The notes below the pieces were generated by a model, which saw nothing but the letters and a program-made list of their open reading frames with translations, was not told the origin of the DNA and did not search any database. Below, one piece after another: positions 8,859-17,525 of a DNA stretch of 64,000 nt (within the stretch, counting starts at the first letter, position 1; each line of letters begins with the position of its first letter). The position numbers and the translations under genes are program-made. The stretch comes from Nocardia alba NBRC 108234 (lineage in GTDB: Bacteria > Actinomycetota > Actinomycetes > Mycobacteriales > Mycobacteriaceae), in contig NZ_BDAX01000030.1 of assembly GCF_001612665.1 (NCBI RefSeq), forward strand, positions 1-64,000, in the 5' to 3' direction.

Positions 8859-9719
8859 ATGATCAGCTCACTTCACCCGCAGATACCCATCGAGCGCCGC
8901 GTGCTCGCTCGGGCTCTGGAGCCGCTGCGCCAGCACGCCGGGATGGACATGGGCTTCGGCGGGCCGGTCCGCAACGGCGCGGTCGCCATGCAGATCACCG
9001 ACCTGGCCGGAGCCCGTACCCGCTCGACAGTCGACCTCGTGGTCCGCAACGGTGAGGGCCTTGGTGGAAAAGCATTGATGCTCGGTCGGCCCGTGTCGGT
9101 GGCCGACTACATGGCAGCTGAGGGCATCACCCATGTCTACGACCACGCCGTGCGCCCGGAGGCAATCCACACCATGGCTGCCCTGCCCATCATCGTCGAC
9201 CGAACTCCGCGGCTGCTGGTTTATCTGGCCGCCCGCACCCACGTGCGGCTCGGCGATCGCTGGTTCGACAACTTCACCCCGATAGTGCGACGCCTCGAGC
9301 GCGAGATCGCCATCGAGGACGAAGTCGGGCGCCGACTGAGTCTGCTGAGCTCCACCGCCGAGTCCGGACAGCCCGGCCTGACCCGTGAAGACTTGATCGA
9401 CATCGCCCACGAACTCGCCGAGTTGGCCGACCGGATCGAAGACGAGGCACTGCGTGCTCGATTGCAAGCCGTCGGCTACCGTGTCGCACCCGTCACCGCT
9501 GCGACGCCGGACCCGCAGCCACCGACCATGCTGCGTCCCCGCGAGATCGATGTGCTCGAACAAGTCGCCCGCGGGCTGACCAACCGCGAAGTCGCCGACG
9601 CCCTCGGGCTGCTGCCCAACACCGTGAAGTCTTATCTCAAATCCGCCATGCACAAGCTGCATGTCACCAACCGCGTGCAAGCCATCCTCGCCGCCCAGCG
9701 ACTCGGTCTGCTGAGCTGA
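8859..9719 (+). CDS. LuxR-type regulator with GAF-like sensor domain
   Basis: A 286-residue regulator. The N-terminal half resembles the GAF-like domain of IclR/LuxR-type sensors (VVRNGEGLGGKALMLGRPVSVADY). The C-terminus is a NarL/LuxR helix-turn-helix from about 226: LRPREIDVLEQVARGLTNRE, then NTVKSYLKSAMHKL. GGAGG 6 nt before ATG 8859 supports that start over the upstream alternative at 8832. It is divergent from the acyl-CoA ligase/CocE pair and probably controls it in response to a small ligand (inference). Proteins of this build commonly sit beside fadD-type genes. Confidence 0.9.
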   Translation: MISSLHPQIPIERRVLARALEPLRQHAGMDMGFGGPVRNGAVAMQITDLAGARTRSTVDLVVRNGEGLGGKALMLGRPVSVADYMAAEGITHVYDHAVRPEAIHTMAALPIIVDRTPRLLVYLAARTHVRLGDRWFDNFTPIVRRLEREIAIEDEVGRRLSLLSSTAESGQPGLTREDLIDIAHELAELADRIEDEALRARLQAVGYRVAPVTAATPDPQPPTMLRPREIDVLEQVARGLTNREVADALGLLPNTVKSYLKSAMHKLHVTNRVQAILAAQRLGLLS

Positions 9720-10292
9720 GCACGAGCCGTCGAGATGGACCTGTCCCCTCGGGCATCCGACCCTTTCGGTGGACAGAACCACCCCTGCAACCGGGCTCAC
9801 GCTGCTTGTCGAACCGGCGCGCGCTCCACCGAGTAGATGGGGTCCCACAATCAGGAGACACCGATGTCCTGATCTTCCGCCCCGGTCCCGAGTGCGCGGC
9901 CCAGCGCGGTCCGGCGCGTCGCCCTGGCCAGCCGAAACGGCACCACGATCGGGTTCACGATTTCTAGAGCTTTCGACATCGCCACGGACACCGTCTACGT
10001 CCCATTCGGCCCGCCGCGGCAACCGCCACACCCCGTCCTGCGCGACTTCACCGGACTCTTCGGTCGACGTCCACCCGTTCTTACGCTCCAGCCCCACCTG
10101 CCGCTCGCGCTCATATACCCCTGCGGCTGCGAACGACTGAAACACCCACCGGTCCGGGTACGCAGCCATCCGTCCCCGCTGCAACAACATCGACCACCAC
10201 GCACGCACACCGACCGAACCAGCGCCAGTGCAGTACTGGTGCCGGACAATAACGGCAAACGGCGCGCAACACCGAGGATCGTTGGCCCTCCG
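9720..10292. other. Non-coding or decayed stretch
   Basis: No intact gene. A minus-strand segment near 9840-9980 reads MSKALEIVNPIVVPFRLARA, which looks like a real N-terminus but is quickly interrupted. A forward frame (about 9970-10130) also has coding-like composition. Both lack a full frame and a ribosome-binding site. I read this as decayed accessory DNA. Confidence 0.5.
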
Positions 10293-10326
10293 TTCGGGGG
10301 TGTTCTGGTCTCACGCCGGACGCATA
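10293..10326 (+). promoter_or_regulatory. Palindromic upstream element, copy 2
   Basis: TTCGGGGGTGTTC, then TCTGG-TCTCACG-CCGGA and CGCATA. It lies 49 nt before a GTG start, as in copies 3 and 4. The left arm differs from copy 1 by one base (T for C). Confidence 0.6.
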
Positions 10327-10375
10327 CCGTCCAAGGCGATCTGGAATTCACTCCCCTATTGACGAGGAGGATCGC

Positions 10376-10430
10376 GTGACGGAACCGTTGAAAAGCCCAG
10401 TGCCGTCGGCACCTGATCGCAGCGCGCGTC
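10376..10430 (+). pseudogene. Decayed 5' end of an MFS transporter gene (copy 1)
   Basis: GAGGAG, then a GTG start and codons for MTEPLKSPVPS, match the beginning of the intact transporter at 14347 (MTESLKSPLPP). Homology then stops; an open frame continues to 10699 but reads as arginine- and serine-rich non-coding sequence without membrane helices. The promoter element sits at the same distance as in the intact copy. It is a duplicated and truncated transporter gene. Confidence 0.6.
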
Positions 10431-11442
10431 GTTGTTCGCTGCGTGGCAGGACTGCGATCGTGCGCGGACAGGGCATCCGATCGATCGACGTGAACACCGC
10501 CTCTGAGCTTCATCAACACAATGCCGACTCGACCCTCGCAACGCATCTCGGTGTGGGACGTGCGCAAGCGCGCAGGTCGTGGTCGAGGTCACCGAATCCC
10601 GACTTCGCACCGCCGGCGGCACTCGAGTTCGACGCCACATCAACCGAAGCCGCGGTACCCGCACGCAGGTGTGGCTGCCGCTGCCTTCGGTGTCGCTGAG
10701 CGATGCCGACGGTCGCGGCGTTGGAGTGGGTGTTGAGCAACACCGAGATCTCCACGTCTATTGCTCGCAACGAGCGAGCGATCTGGGTCGTTGCCCGGCG
10801 GCGCGACGCCGAGATCCGGCCATGATCACCGAGGACACCGAATCGGTGCTGCACGTCGAGGTCGAGTTCACGACCCCGGCGCTGTGCCTGCACTACCGGG
10901 CAGCCGCAACCGCGGCCCACGAGTTCGCCGCCGCGATGATCAATCACCTCGACGCCCGAGTACGCGTCGACCGCGACCTCTCGGGCACCTTGCCACTGCT
11001 GCCCTGTTCGCAACTGTGGGGTACCTGTATGGCCCCCGTCCTGAAACAAGCGGGATCGCCGACCTCGCCCAACGACTCGCCCGCCGAGACCGAACTGGGG
11101 GTCGGCCCCGGCCATCACTCGGTCGGCGTTCGCCGTCTCGCAGATCTCTGAGCGCGGCGCCGCACACTCGATTGGGTCCTTCCGCGAGCACGCTGGAGGC
11201 TGCGGGTTACGACGATGGGTACGTTCTCGAGGCAGGACCAGATGCTCTCCGGCAATCCGTGGTAATTGGCCTGTCGGCCGACAGTGGGTGCACCAGCAGG
11301 TTCCGCACACGCCATGCCTGACGCTATGAGCAGTCCACCCGGATCAAAAATGATAGCGAAATCTGCACGACGCGTTCCTGGATACAGTCCCGGACAGCAG
11401 ATGGACACAACGCGACACGTCAAGCCTCCCTCGGCACCCCAA
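10431..11442. other. Decayed accessory DNA with one coding-like segment
   Basis: A forward frame at about 10822-11030 (MITEDTESVLHVEVEFTTPA onward) has amphipathic, coding-like composition, including a block AATAAHEFAAAMINHLDARV. It lacks a convincing start and its flanks are not coding-like. I do not recognise it. Minus-strand frames over the same bases look like shadows. Nothing else is supported here. Confidence 0.4.
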
Positions 11443-11477
11443 ATCGGGGGTGTTCGGGTGTGACACCGAACGCCATA
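11443..11477 (+). promoter_or_regulatory. Palindromic upstream element, copy 3
   Basis: TCGGGGGTGTTCGGG with the palindrome TTCGG-GTGTGACA-CCGAA and then CGCCATA. Both arms differ from copy 1 in a compensating way (TCCGG/CCGGA there, TCGG/CCGA here), so pairing or dyad symmetry is preserved. It lies 49 nt before a GTG start. Confidence 0.6.
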
Positions 11478-11526
11478 GTTTTCACAGTGATCCGAGATTC
11501 ATTCACATACTGACGAGGAGCGCCGC

Positions 11527-11589
11527 GTGACGGAACTGTTGCAAAGTAGCTTGCCGCCGGATTCGGCCGCCCTGGAAAAAGGTCGCTGA
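11527..11589 (+). pseudogene. Truncated 5' end of an MFS transporter gene (copy 2)
   Basis: GAGGAG and a GTG start encode MTELLQSSLPPDSAALEKGR and then a stop codon after 20 residues. The peptide matches the first 17 or so residues of the intact transporter (MTESLKSPLPPDSAIPE). Promoter element, ribosome-binding site and spacing are all kept. The body of the gene has been lost. Confidence 0.65.
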
Positions 11590-11998
11590 CAGGACCGACC
11601 CGCCCGCCCATCCCGTGAACGGATCACCCAACGCGGATAGTTTGTCCGCCGAACCTGCGACGAGAATTTGATGCAGGCCGAGTATCGCGTGCTGCGGACT
11701 GCGTACGTCGCCTCTTCGAGGTCTCGGCGCGCAGTACATCGGCTGGCATCCCGCGGCTTGCCGGCTACGGGTTCTATGTCGTTCACCACGACAATCGTGA
11801 TGTCGACCCTCGGACAAAATCGCCGATACACAGTACGGACTTGCCGATGTGGCGCGCGACAGCACCGAGCTGCCGACGATGACTCCACGACGGAGACCGC
11901 GATCCGGACCGGCAACCACACGATCCGCAACGACGGTGCACATCTCCCGCGCCTGACCCGCCAATCATCCCCACGTTTTCGAAAACGGAGATCCATTG
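11590..11998. other. Non-coding stretch before lipase 2
   Basis: No gene is supported. Frames on both strands are arginine-rich shadows. The region must hold the promoter of the lipase at 11999, but the palindromic element seen before lipase 1 is not present here. Confidence 0.5.
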
Positions 11999-13381
11999 AT
12001 GCCCACACTGTCCATCCTCGAACGCCGGTGTCGCGAACTGATGTCGCCGGGGTGGAGGCTGAGCGAAGAATATCGAGGGCAGCGCCGCGCGGCCGAGCCG
12101 AAGAAACGCACAGCACGGCACCGTGGATATCGCCCTTTGTTGGGAACACTGGCGGTCGCCGCACTGGTGTGTGCTGTTCCGGGACCGGCCGTCGCCGCGC
12201 CCGGGGATGAGTTCTATGTGCCGCCGAGCCCGCTGCCGACCAGAGCCAACGGTGATTTGATCAGATCGGAACCGGTGGGGTTGCTCGCGGGACTGGGCAC
12301 CCCGCTACCGGTGGCCGGGACCCGAATCCTGTATCAAAGTACCGATACCCACGGTGCCTCGATCGCGATCAGCGGAATCGCGATGACGCCGACGACTCCG
12401 TGGCCGGGTCCTGGCCCGCGGCCGTTGGTCAGCTATGCCGTCGGCACGCACGGCGGCGGCGATTCGTGCGCTCCGTCCAAGTTGCTGACCGACGGAGTCA
12501 CCTTCGACAGCAGCGGTATACCGGCAGTTGAGTACTCGATCCCCGATCTGGCAGCGCTGCTCGCCGGCGGGTTCGCAGTGGTGATGACCGACTATCAGGG
12601 AATCGGCACCCCTGGTAACCACACCTATCTGCAACCGCTGCCGGAAGGCCACGCAGTGCTCGATGCCGCACGCGCCGCGATCCGACTCGGCATCACCACG
12701 CCGAACGCCCCGGTCGCGTTGTGGGGGCTCTCCCAAGGCGGTGGTGCGGTGGCCGGCGCGGCCCAACTCGCCGCGAGTTACGCGCCCGATCTCGAGGTGG
12801 CGGGCACTGTTGCGGCCGCTCCGCCGGTGAACCCGGCCGAAGCCATGGCGACGGCCGACGGCAAATGGGGAACCGGGCTCATCGGCCTGTTCCTCAACGG
12901 ACTTCTGGCAAGCCATCCCGAGATCACCACCACCGTCACAGACAGGCTCAACCCCAACGGCCGGGAATTCCTGCGCGCCACCGCCGATCAATGCTTTGGG
13001 CTGGCCACGTGGGCGGGACGCTCGACTAAGGAATTCACCACCACGGGTCAGACATTCATCCAGCTCCTGCAGTCCGATCCCACAACCCGCGCGGTGCTCG
13101 ACAGCCTCGTACTCGGCGATGTGTCGCCTGCCGATCCGGTGATCATCATGCAGAACGTCAACGACGACCTGGTCCCGGCGAGCCCGACTCTCCAACTCGC
13201 CGCTGACTGGTGCGCTCAGGGCGCGAACCTCACCTACCTCAGTATCGACGCGCCGCCGATGCTGCCCCAGTTGGGCATCCTCGGCCACGCGGCTACCTTC
13301 GTAGCCAACTTCGACGCGGTCCGATGGGTCACCGACCGGTTGGCCGGGATTCCCGCGCCCCAATCGAACTGCCGACCGTAA
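11999..13381 (+). CDS. Secretory lipase, LIP family (paralogue 2)
   Basis: A 460-residue secreted lipase closely related to the one at 1689-3035: the same long basic leader, hydrophobic segment (about 47-66) ending AVAAPGD, VSYAVGTHGGGDSC, nucleophile elbow GLSQG (Ser about 245), and C-terminal NDDLVPAS and GHAA motifs. It differs by GLSQG instead of GSSQG and by a short insertion (PPMLPQLGIL) before the histidine region. The ATG at 11999 has GGAG 8 nt upstream; a TTG one codon earlier is ignored. Its flanks are transporter remnants, which suggests that a lipase/transporter module was duplicated here. Confidence 0.93.
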   Translation: MPTLSILERRCRELMSPGWRLSEEYRGQRRAAEPKKRTARHRGYRPLLGTLAVAALVCAVPGPAVAAPGDEFYVPPSPLPTRANGDLIRSEPVGLLAGLGTPLPVAGTRILYQSTDTHGASIAISGIAMTPTTPWPGPGPRPLVSYAVGTHGGGDSCAPSKLLTDGVTFDSSGIPAVEYSIPDLAALLAGGFAVVMTDYQGIGTPGNHTYLQPLPEGHAVLDAARAAIRLGITTPNAPVALWGLSQGGGAVAGAAQLAASYAPDLEVAGTVAAAPPVNPAEAMATADGKWGTGLIGLFLNGLLASHPEITTTVTDRLNPNGREFLRATADQCFGLATWAGRSTKEFTTTGQTFIQLLQSDPTTRAVLDSLVLGDVSPADPVIIMQNVNDDLVPASPTLQLAADWCAQGANLTYLSIDAPPMLPQLGILGHAATFVANFDAVRWVTDRLAGIPAPQSNCRP

Positions 13382-14263
13382 ACCCGCTCAGATGCCGCGA
13401 ACCGCAGCTACCGGTGAGAGCATCGATTTCCGGGGGTGTGTGCGAGGTTCCCAACCCGGGTGTCAGCTCCTTGCCTGTCGAACCAGGTGAGAGAACTAGG
13501 TGAGTAGGGCGCAACGCTCCCACGGTGCGGCTTTGCACCGTTGGTGGTTCGCGTCCGCTCTGCCGCTTCGCGACGACCACGGCCCTGAACCCGCTATCGC
13601 GAAGTGGTCGACACCTTTGCCGTGCCTGTGCCGACATCGCCGTTTCCGCTACAGCTACCGGCGCAGACGTCGACCACGGCCGCCCCGACTTGGACGCAAA
13701 CGGCCGAATAACGTTGTTGGGCAACGTCGAAAGGCCGCAACTCTCACAACGACGCAGGGTTTCCCTGTCGTCCTGCCACCGCACCCCACAACCATGACCG
13801 AGGCAACATGACCAGGTAAGTCGTATCCTCGCGTTTGGATCGATCGGGCAGTGCCTCCGGGCACTTCTTGATCAGTGGCACCGGTCCCGTGGAATTCGTC
13901 GAGATCGCTCTGCGGGGGTCGACCGAATTCACATAAAGCATGCCGACACCCCACCTCGCCGCGCAGATTCGGGCCCGGCGAGTACCTATACGGAAGCCGT
14001 GCGACTAGGCCGGTACCGGCGATTGCGATAGAGCGAGCGCGGCGACGAGACCGAACCCGCAGATTGCAACGATTGATATGCCCTCGAAATAGGACACGAT
14101 CTCTGACGGCGGACCCGAGTTGATCGATCTGTTGGCCGGCAGCCAATGGGGCATCGCCTTTACACTCGCTCCGCATCGAACTATGAGCCTGCCCGCAGAC
14201 ACGTTTCTGGATATGACAGTGGGTAGAAACGGCGCGCTACACCGGGCACCCTCGGCACCTCAA
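13382..14263. other. Decayed stretch between lipase 2 and the MFS transporter
   Basis: No intact gene. A minus-strand frame at 14005-14202 contains a hydrophobic run (YFEGISIVAICGFGLVAALA) like a membrane helix, and another at 13744-13941 reads VNSVDPRRAISTNSTGPVPL; both may be scraps of a transporter or exporter. Just after lipase 2 (about 13428) a TTCCGGGGGTGTG block vaguely resembles the palindromic element but has no palindrome. Confidence 0.4.
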
Positions 14264-14297
14264 TTCGGGGGTGTTCGAACGTGACGCTGAACGCATA
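14264..14297 (+). promoter_or_regulatory. Palindromic upstream element, copy 4 (intact MFS gene)
   Basis: TTCGGGGGTGTTC followed by GAACGTGACGCTGAACGCATA, 49 nt before the GTG start of the intact transporter. Symmetry is weaker than in copies 1 to 3. About 70 bp further upstream also resemble the region before copies 2 and 3, so the whole promoter segment was duplicated. Confidence 0.6.
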
Positions 14298-14346
14298 TTT
14301 TTCAAGTCGATCTGAGATCCATGCACATACTGATGAGGAGCGTCGC

Positions 14347-15717
14347 GTGACGGAATCGTTGAAAAGTCCATTGCCGCCAGATTCGGCCATCCCAGAAACA
14401 ACGAACCGAAGGAAACTTCGACGGGTCGCTGCGGCAAGTTCCATAGGCACGACCATCGAATTCTACGACTTCTTCGTGTACGGCATCGCGGCGGCCTTGG
14501 TGTTTCCGGCGGTCTTCTTTCCTGGCACAGACCCCGCCACCGGCACGATCGCGTCGTTTGCAATCTTTGCCGTTGCCTTTTTCGCCCGCCCGGTGGGCGC
14601 CGCACTTTTCGGCCATTTTGGCGACAGAATCGGCCGCAAACGCACGCTGGTATGGACGCTTTTGATCATGGGCCTCGCCACCGTAGCTATCGGCCTACTG
14701 CCCGGCTATAGCTCCGGCGTGTTCGGGTTCTTCACTGGCGGAATCGGCATTTGGGCGCCGGCCTTGTTGGTGAGTATGCGGTTTCTGCAGGGCTTCGCCG
14801 TCGGTGGCGAATGGGCCGGAGCCACCCTGCTGACCGCTGAGTACGCACCGCAGGGACAGCGAGGGCGGTATGCCGTGTTCCCACAACTTGGACCGGCTTT
14901 CGCATTCTTCCTGGCCAGCGGCACTTTTCTCGCTGTCGCGCTCACCGTGGGCGACCGAAGTGCCGCGTTCCTCGAGTACGGCTGGCGGATTCCTTTCATT
15001 CTGTCATTCGCGCTTGTCGGCGTAGGACTTTGGGTGCGTCTGACGGTCGAGGAGACACCAGTTTTCACAGCACAGCTAGAACTCGACGGGAAATCGGATA
15101 GGATTTCCAAAGGCATACCGTTTTTCGATGTGATCCGGGACCAATGGAGAGAAGTCCTGCTCGCAGCCGGGGCGCTCGCAAGTCTGTTCTCGCTGTTCTA
15201 CATGGGCACCTCCTTCCTGACCAGCTATGGATCATCAATGAACTTGGGTCGCCCATTCATCTTGGGCATGGGAATGGTCGCCGCCGTCGTATTCGGAGTA
15301 TCCACAGCTGTCTCGGCGGTATGGTCCGATCGCATCGGCCGACGCAGACTCATACTCGTGTCCTGCGGACTGGCGGTTCCGTGGTCGCTGGCATTGTTTC
15401 CGCTGCTCGACACAGGTTCACGCTCGGCCTTCGCAGTGGGCCTCCTGGGAACATTGATTATCTTCGGCGTCGCCTACGGCCCCGCAGGGGCGCTGCTGCC
15501 GGAACTCTTCCACGCACGCCACCGGTATACCGGCGCTGGGCTCGCCTACAACTTGGCCGGAATTCTCGGAGGTGCCATCCCGCCGATCTTGGCAGCGAAA
15601 CTCATCGTCAGCGGCCCCACGATCTTCGTGGGTGTGATGCTGTCGGCGCTGTCGGCAGTCAGCGTGCTGTGCACGATGGCTATGTCGGAGACAAAGGACC
15701 GCGAAATCCAACCCTGA
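14347..15717 (+). CDS. MFS transporter, metabolite:H+ symporter type
   Basis: A 456-residue major facilitator with about 12 membrane helices. The loop 2-3 signature GHFGDRIGRKRTLVWTL and the entry helix SSIGTTIEFYDFFVYG are typical of the MHS group (proline/betaine, alpha-ketoglutarate and shikimate permeases). It would import a small carboxylate or compatible solute with protons. The GTG at 14347 has GAGGAG 6 nt upstream, better than the ATG-like start at 14281. Its first codons are repeated in two truncated copies at 10376 and 11527. A hairpin at 15744-15762 may end the transcript. Confidence 0.92.
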   Translation: MTESLKSPLPPDSAIPETTNRRKLRRVAAASSIGTTIEFYDFFVYGIAAALVFPAVFFPGTDPATGTIASFAIFAVAFFARPVGAALFGHFGDRIGRKRTLVWTLLIMGLATVAIGLLPGYSSGVFGFFTGGIGIWAPALLVSMRFLQGFAVGGEWAGATLLTAEYAPQGQRGRYAVFPQLGPAFAFFLASGTFLAVALTVGDRSAAFLEYGWRIPFILSFALVGVGLWVRLTVEETPVFTAQLELDGKSDRISKGIPFFDVIRDQWREVLLAAGALASLFSLFYMGTSFLTSYGSSMNLGRPFILGMGMVAAVVFGVSTAVSAVWSDRIGRRRLILVSCGLAVPWSLALFPLLDTGSRSAFAVGLLGTLIIFGVAYGPAGALLPELFHARHRYTGAGLAYNLAGILGGAIPPILAAKLIVSGPTIFVGVMLSALSAVSVLCTMAMSETKDREIQP

Positions 15718-15743
15718 CAAAAGGTCGCGAGGGGCGGCCAGGC

Positions 15744-15762
15744 TGGGCGCAGGAGGCGCCCA
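15744..15762 (+). terminator. Short GC-rich hairpin after the MFS gene
   Basis: TGGGCGC, 5-nt loop, GCGCCCA, 26 nt beyond the transporter stop. It has no U-run, so this is a plausible but weak terminator. Confidence 0.45.
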
Positions 15763-16009
15763 CGCCCGACCACACCCTTGCGTTGTACGCCAAGCCGAGG
15801 ATCATTGTGCGATGACGGCAGCTTGACGACGCCGTCCACGTCCAAATCGCGCACCAGTCGGCTGGACAGCACAATGCTACCGAAGGTCCGTTTCTACCCA
15901 GATAGCAGTCATCTTCGGCCGCCCGCATCTTCTCTGGGCAATCGTCCGGCCCCGCAAGGGATGCATTCACTGATGAAAATCATTTTTGACCAGCACTCAG
16001 GAGTCGCCG

Positions 16010-16192
16010 ATGCTGCCCAAGCGCGAACCGTTGACAGGCCCGCCGCCCCCTCCGAAGCCACATACCTTCTATCGAACCGACGCAATAACCCTGACCAGCG
16101 TGATCGCAGCGCTCACCAGCCCCAATTCACCGAAGCAGGTCAGCGGGAACCGGCAATTTCACCATGTTGCTCGGCCTCAGTCGTCGCAATAG
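16010..16192 (+). CDS. Possible small protein of unknown function
   Basis: A 60-codon frame beginning MLPKREPLTGPPPPPKPHTF, with AGGAG 6 nt before the ATG. The first 45 residues look like natural protein (a proline-rich stretch, then YRTDAITLTSVIAALTSPNS); the end does not. No domain is recognised. The good ribosome-binding site in a decayed area suggests a truncated gene that kept its 5' end. Confidence 0.35.
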   Translation: MLPKREPLTGPPPPPKPHTFYRTDAITLTSVIAALTSPNSPKQVSGNRQFHHVARPQSSQ

Positions 16193-16436
16193 TCCACCGA
16201 CGAACGATGTCCCCGTAAGCTCCGAACCCGCCACCAGTGTTCCTGTCAGCAAAGCTGTTGAGTGGCAGTCCATCGGCAAGAATCCGATGTCCGTCGACCT
16301 CGACCGCCTCATACGCCCACACCGCCCTATATACAACCAGTTGCATATAGGGCCTGGGTGTGGCGTCGAGCACCGTGTTGATCCGAGTCGCGCCGCCGCG
16401 ACCGCCCAGTCGCACTCTCGGGTCGACGGTCGACAC
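16140..16436 (-). CDS. Possible small protein or gene fragment
   Basis: A 98-codon minus-strand frame with coding-like composition (stretch around YRAVWAYEAVEVDGHRILAD), starting at GTG 16436 with AGGAAGG immediately before it, which is too close to be a normal ribosome-binding site. I recognise no family. Third-position GC is lower than in the surrounding real genes. It overlaps the end of the candidate at 16010 and lies next to an IS end. Confidence 0.28.
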   Translation of the reverse strand: MSTVDPRVRLGGRGGATRINTVLDATPRPYMQLVVYRAVWAYEAVEVDGHRILADGLPLNSFADRNTGGGFGAYGDIVRRWTIATTEAEQHGEIAGSR

Positions 16437-16494
16437 CCTTCCTGTCCGGAGTCGTTGGATCTACTCGTCACATCCCTTGAGCTCACAGCAAATA

Positions 16495-16539
16495 CTGTCG
16501 GGCAGCGACGAGACCCGTTGTAGTGCAGTATGTTTCGCC
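16495..16539 (+). repeat. Insertion-sequence end, copy A (inverted partner at 18641-18685)
   Basis: These 45 bases match the reverse complement of 18641-18685 with 3 mismatches. The core is CCCGTTGTAGTGCAG. In the partner copy the repeat leads straight into a transposase-like reading frame, so it is probably the left end of an IS5-type element. No transposase follows copy A. Confidence 0.65.
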
Positions 16540-16701
16540 ACAGCGGGGCGATAACTCCGGGCGGTCCAGCAAAGTTCGCACATGACTTGTCGGGTTGCTG
16601 AGCGTCGAGCGCGCGCAGGGCGCGTGCTGCTCGGCCAGATCGTCGACGCCGTCAGTGGCCGGTCGGCGGGCAAGCGATAAACATTTCACCGACTACACGC
16701 C

Positions 16702-17376
16702 GTGACCGTGGTCAACGAACACCGGCCGATGATGTCAGTACCCCGGCCTATGATCCCGATAACAACTCAGCCGGTTGCACCGGTGCCAGTCGACAACTCC
16801 CCACCCCGACGCCCGAACAACAAGGACACATCCGACGTGGCGATCATGGACAATACCTTCAACAACGACGAGTCCCGGTTCAGCCGACTCCTCACCACCA
16901 TCGCGCACCTGATGCTCTACGCGCTCGCAGCAGTCATGGCAGCGCGTGTCGCCACCTACTTCGACTACACCGGCACCATCGTCGAGCTCACCCTCCTCAT
17001 CGGCAACATCGTCCTGATCATCGGCCTGATACACAACGACTTCCAGCGACTGTGCGTGCAATGCATGCGCGAAGTACCCGCCGACGCCGGTCCGCGCGCC
17101 CAACGCCAACAACGACTGCTGTGGCTACGACACTGGGCCAGCACTCCCCCTCGCATACTGATAGTCCTGGCGATCATCAGCGTGCCGGTATTCCTCGTCC
17201 ACTCCGTCGGGCTCCCGCGGGTGGTGTCGCTGCCGGCCGACGCGCTCTGGGCGGCCTTCATGTACTCGATCTGGTTGCACCACAGGCTGCGTCCATGGTG
17301 CCCGTACTGCCGCGACTGGGACCAAGACGGTGCCCCCGAGCCCTCGCCCGATCCGGTGACGAAAGCGGCGTTGTGA
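16702..17376 (+). CDS. Membrane protein with two CxxC pairs, unknown function
   Basis: Up to 224 residues. A polar, proline-rich N-terminus (about 1-55) precedes three or four membrane helices (LLTTIAHLMLYALAAVMAAR; LTLLIGNIVLIIGLI; ILIVLAIISVPVFLVHSVG; a last one near ALWAAFMYSIW). Two cysteine pairs, LCVQCMREVP and PWCPYCRDWDQD, follow helices 2 and 4 and could bind a metal or form a thiol pair on the same face. The GTG start at 16702 has no ribosome-binding site; GTG 16837 or ATG 16846 are alternatives that drop the proline-rich tail. It lies between the two inverted IS ends. I do not recognise the family. Confidence 0.65.
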   Translation: MTVVNEHRPMMSVPRPMIPITTQPVAPVPVDNSPPRRPNNKDTSDVAIMDNTFNNDESRFSRLLTTIAHLMLYALAAVMAARVATYFDYTGTIVELTLLIGNIVLIIGLIHNDFQRLCVQCMREVPADAGPRAQRQQRLLWLRHWASTPPRILIVLAIISVPVFLVHSVGLPRVVSLPADALWAAFMYSIWLHHRLRPWCPYCRDWDQDGAPEPSPDPVTKAAL

Positions 17377-17525
17377 GGAGGTCCTCCCGAAGATCGCGCT
17401 GAGCTGGCCGAGCACACCGCGGCGCTTTCAGCATCGTCATCGAGCTCCAGGAACCGGAACGACCACCTGGTCTGCGGCAACGACGCGCGGGCACGGCGCG
17501 CTCAGGGCGGCGGGCCTCGGGTGAG

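Larger units (their letters stand above)
15763..16701. other. Gene-poor stretch with weak small frames and an IS end
   Basis: Apart from the possible small genes at 16010 and 16140 and the repeat at 16495-16539, nothing is supported. The segment from 16540 to 16701 looks like decayed sequence. Confidence 0.4.

Noticed and set aside
8868..10208. 446-codon open frame on the minus strand
   Set aside because: It lies antisense to the LuxR regulator, whose domain motifs are clear, and its sequence is low-complexity Gly/Arg/Asp-rich with no domain.
13420..13460. Fifth copy of the palindromic upstream element
   Set aside because: Only TTCCGGGGGTGTG matches; the dyad and the ACGCATA tail are absent and no start follows at 49 nt.
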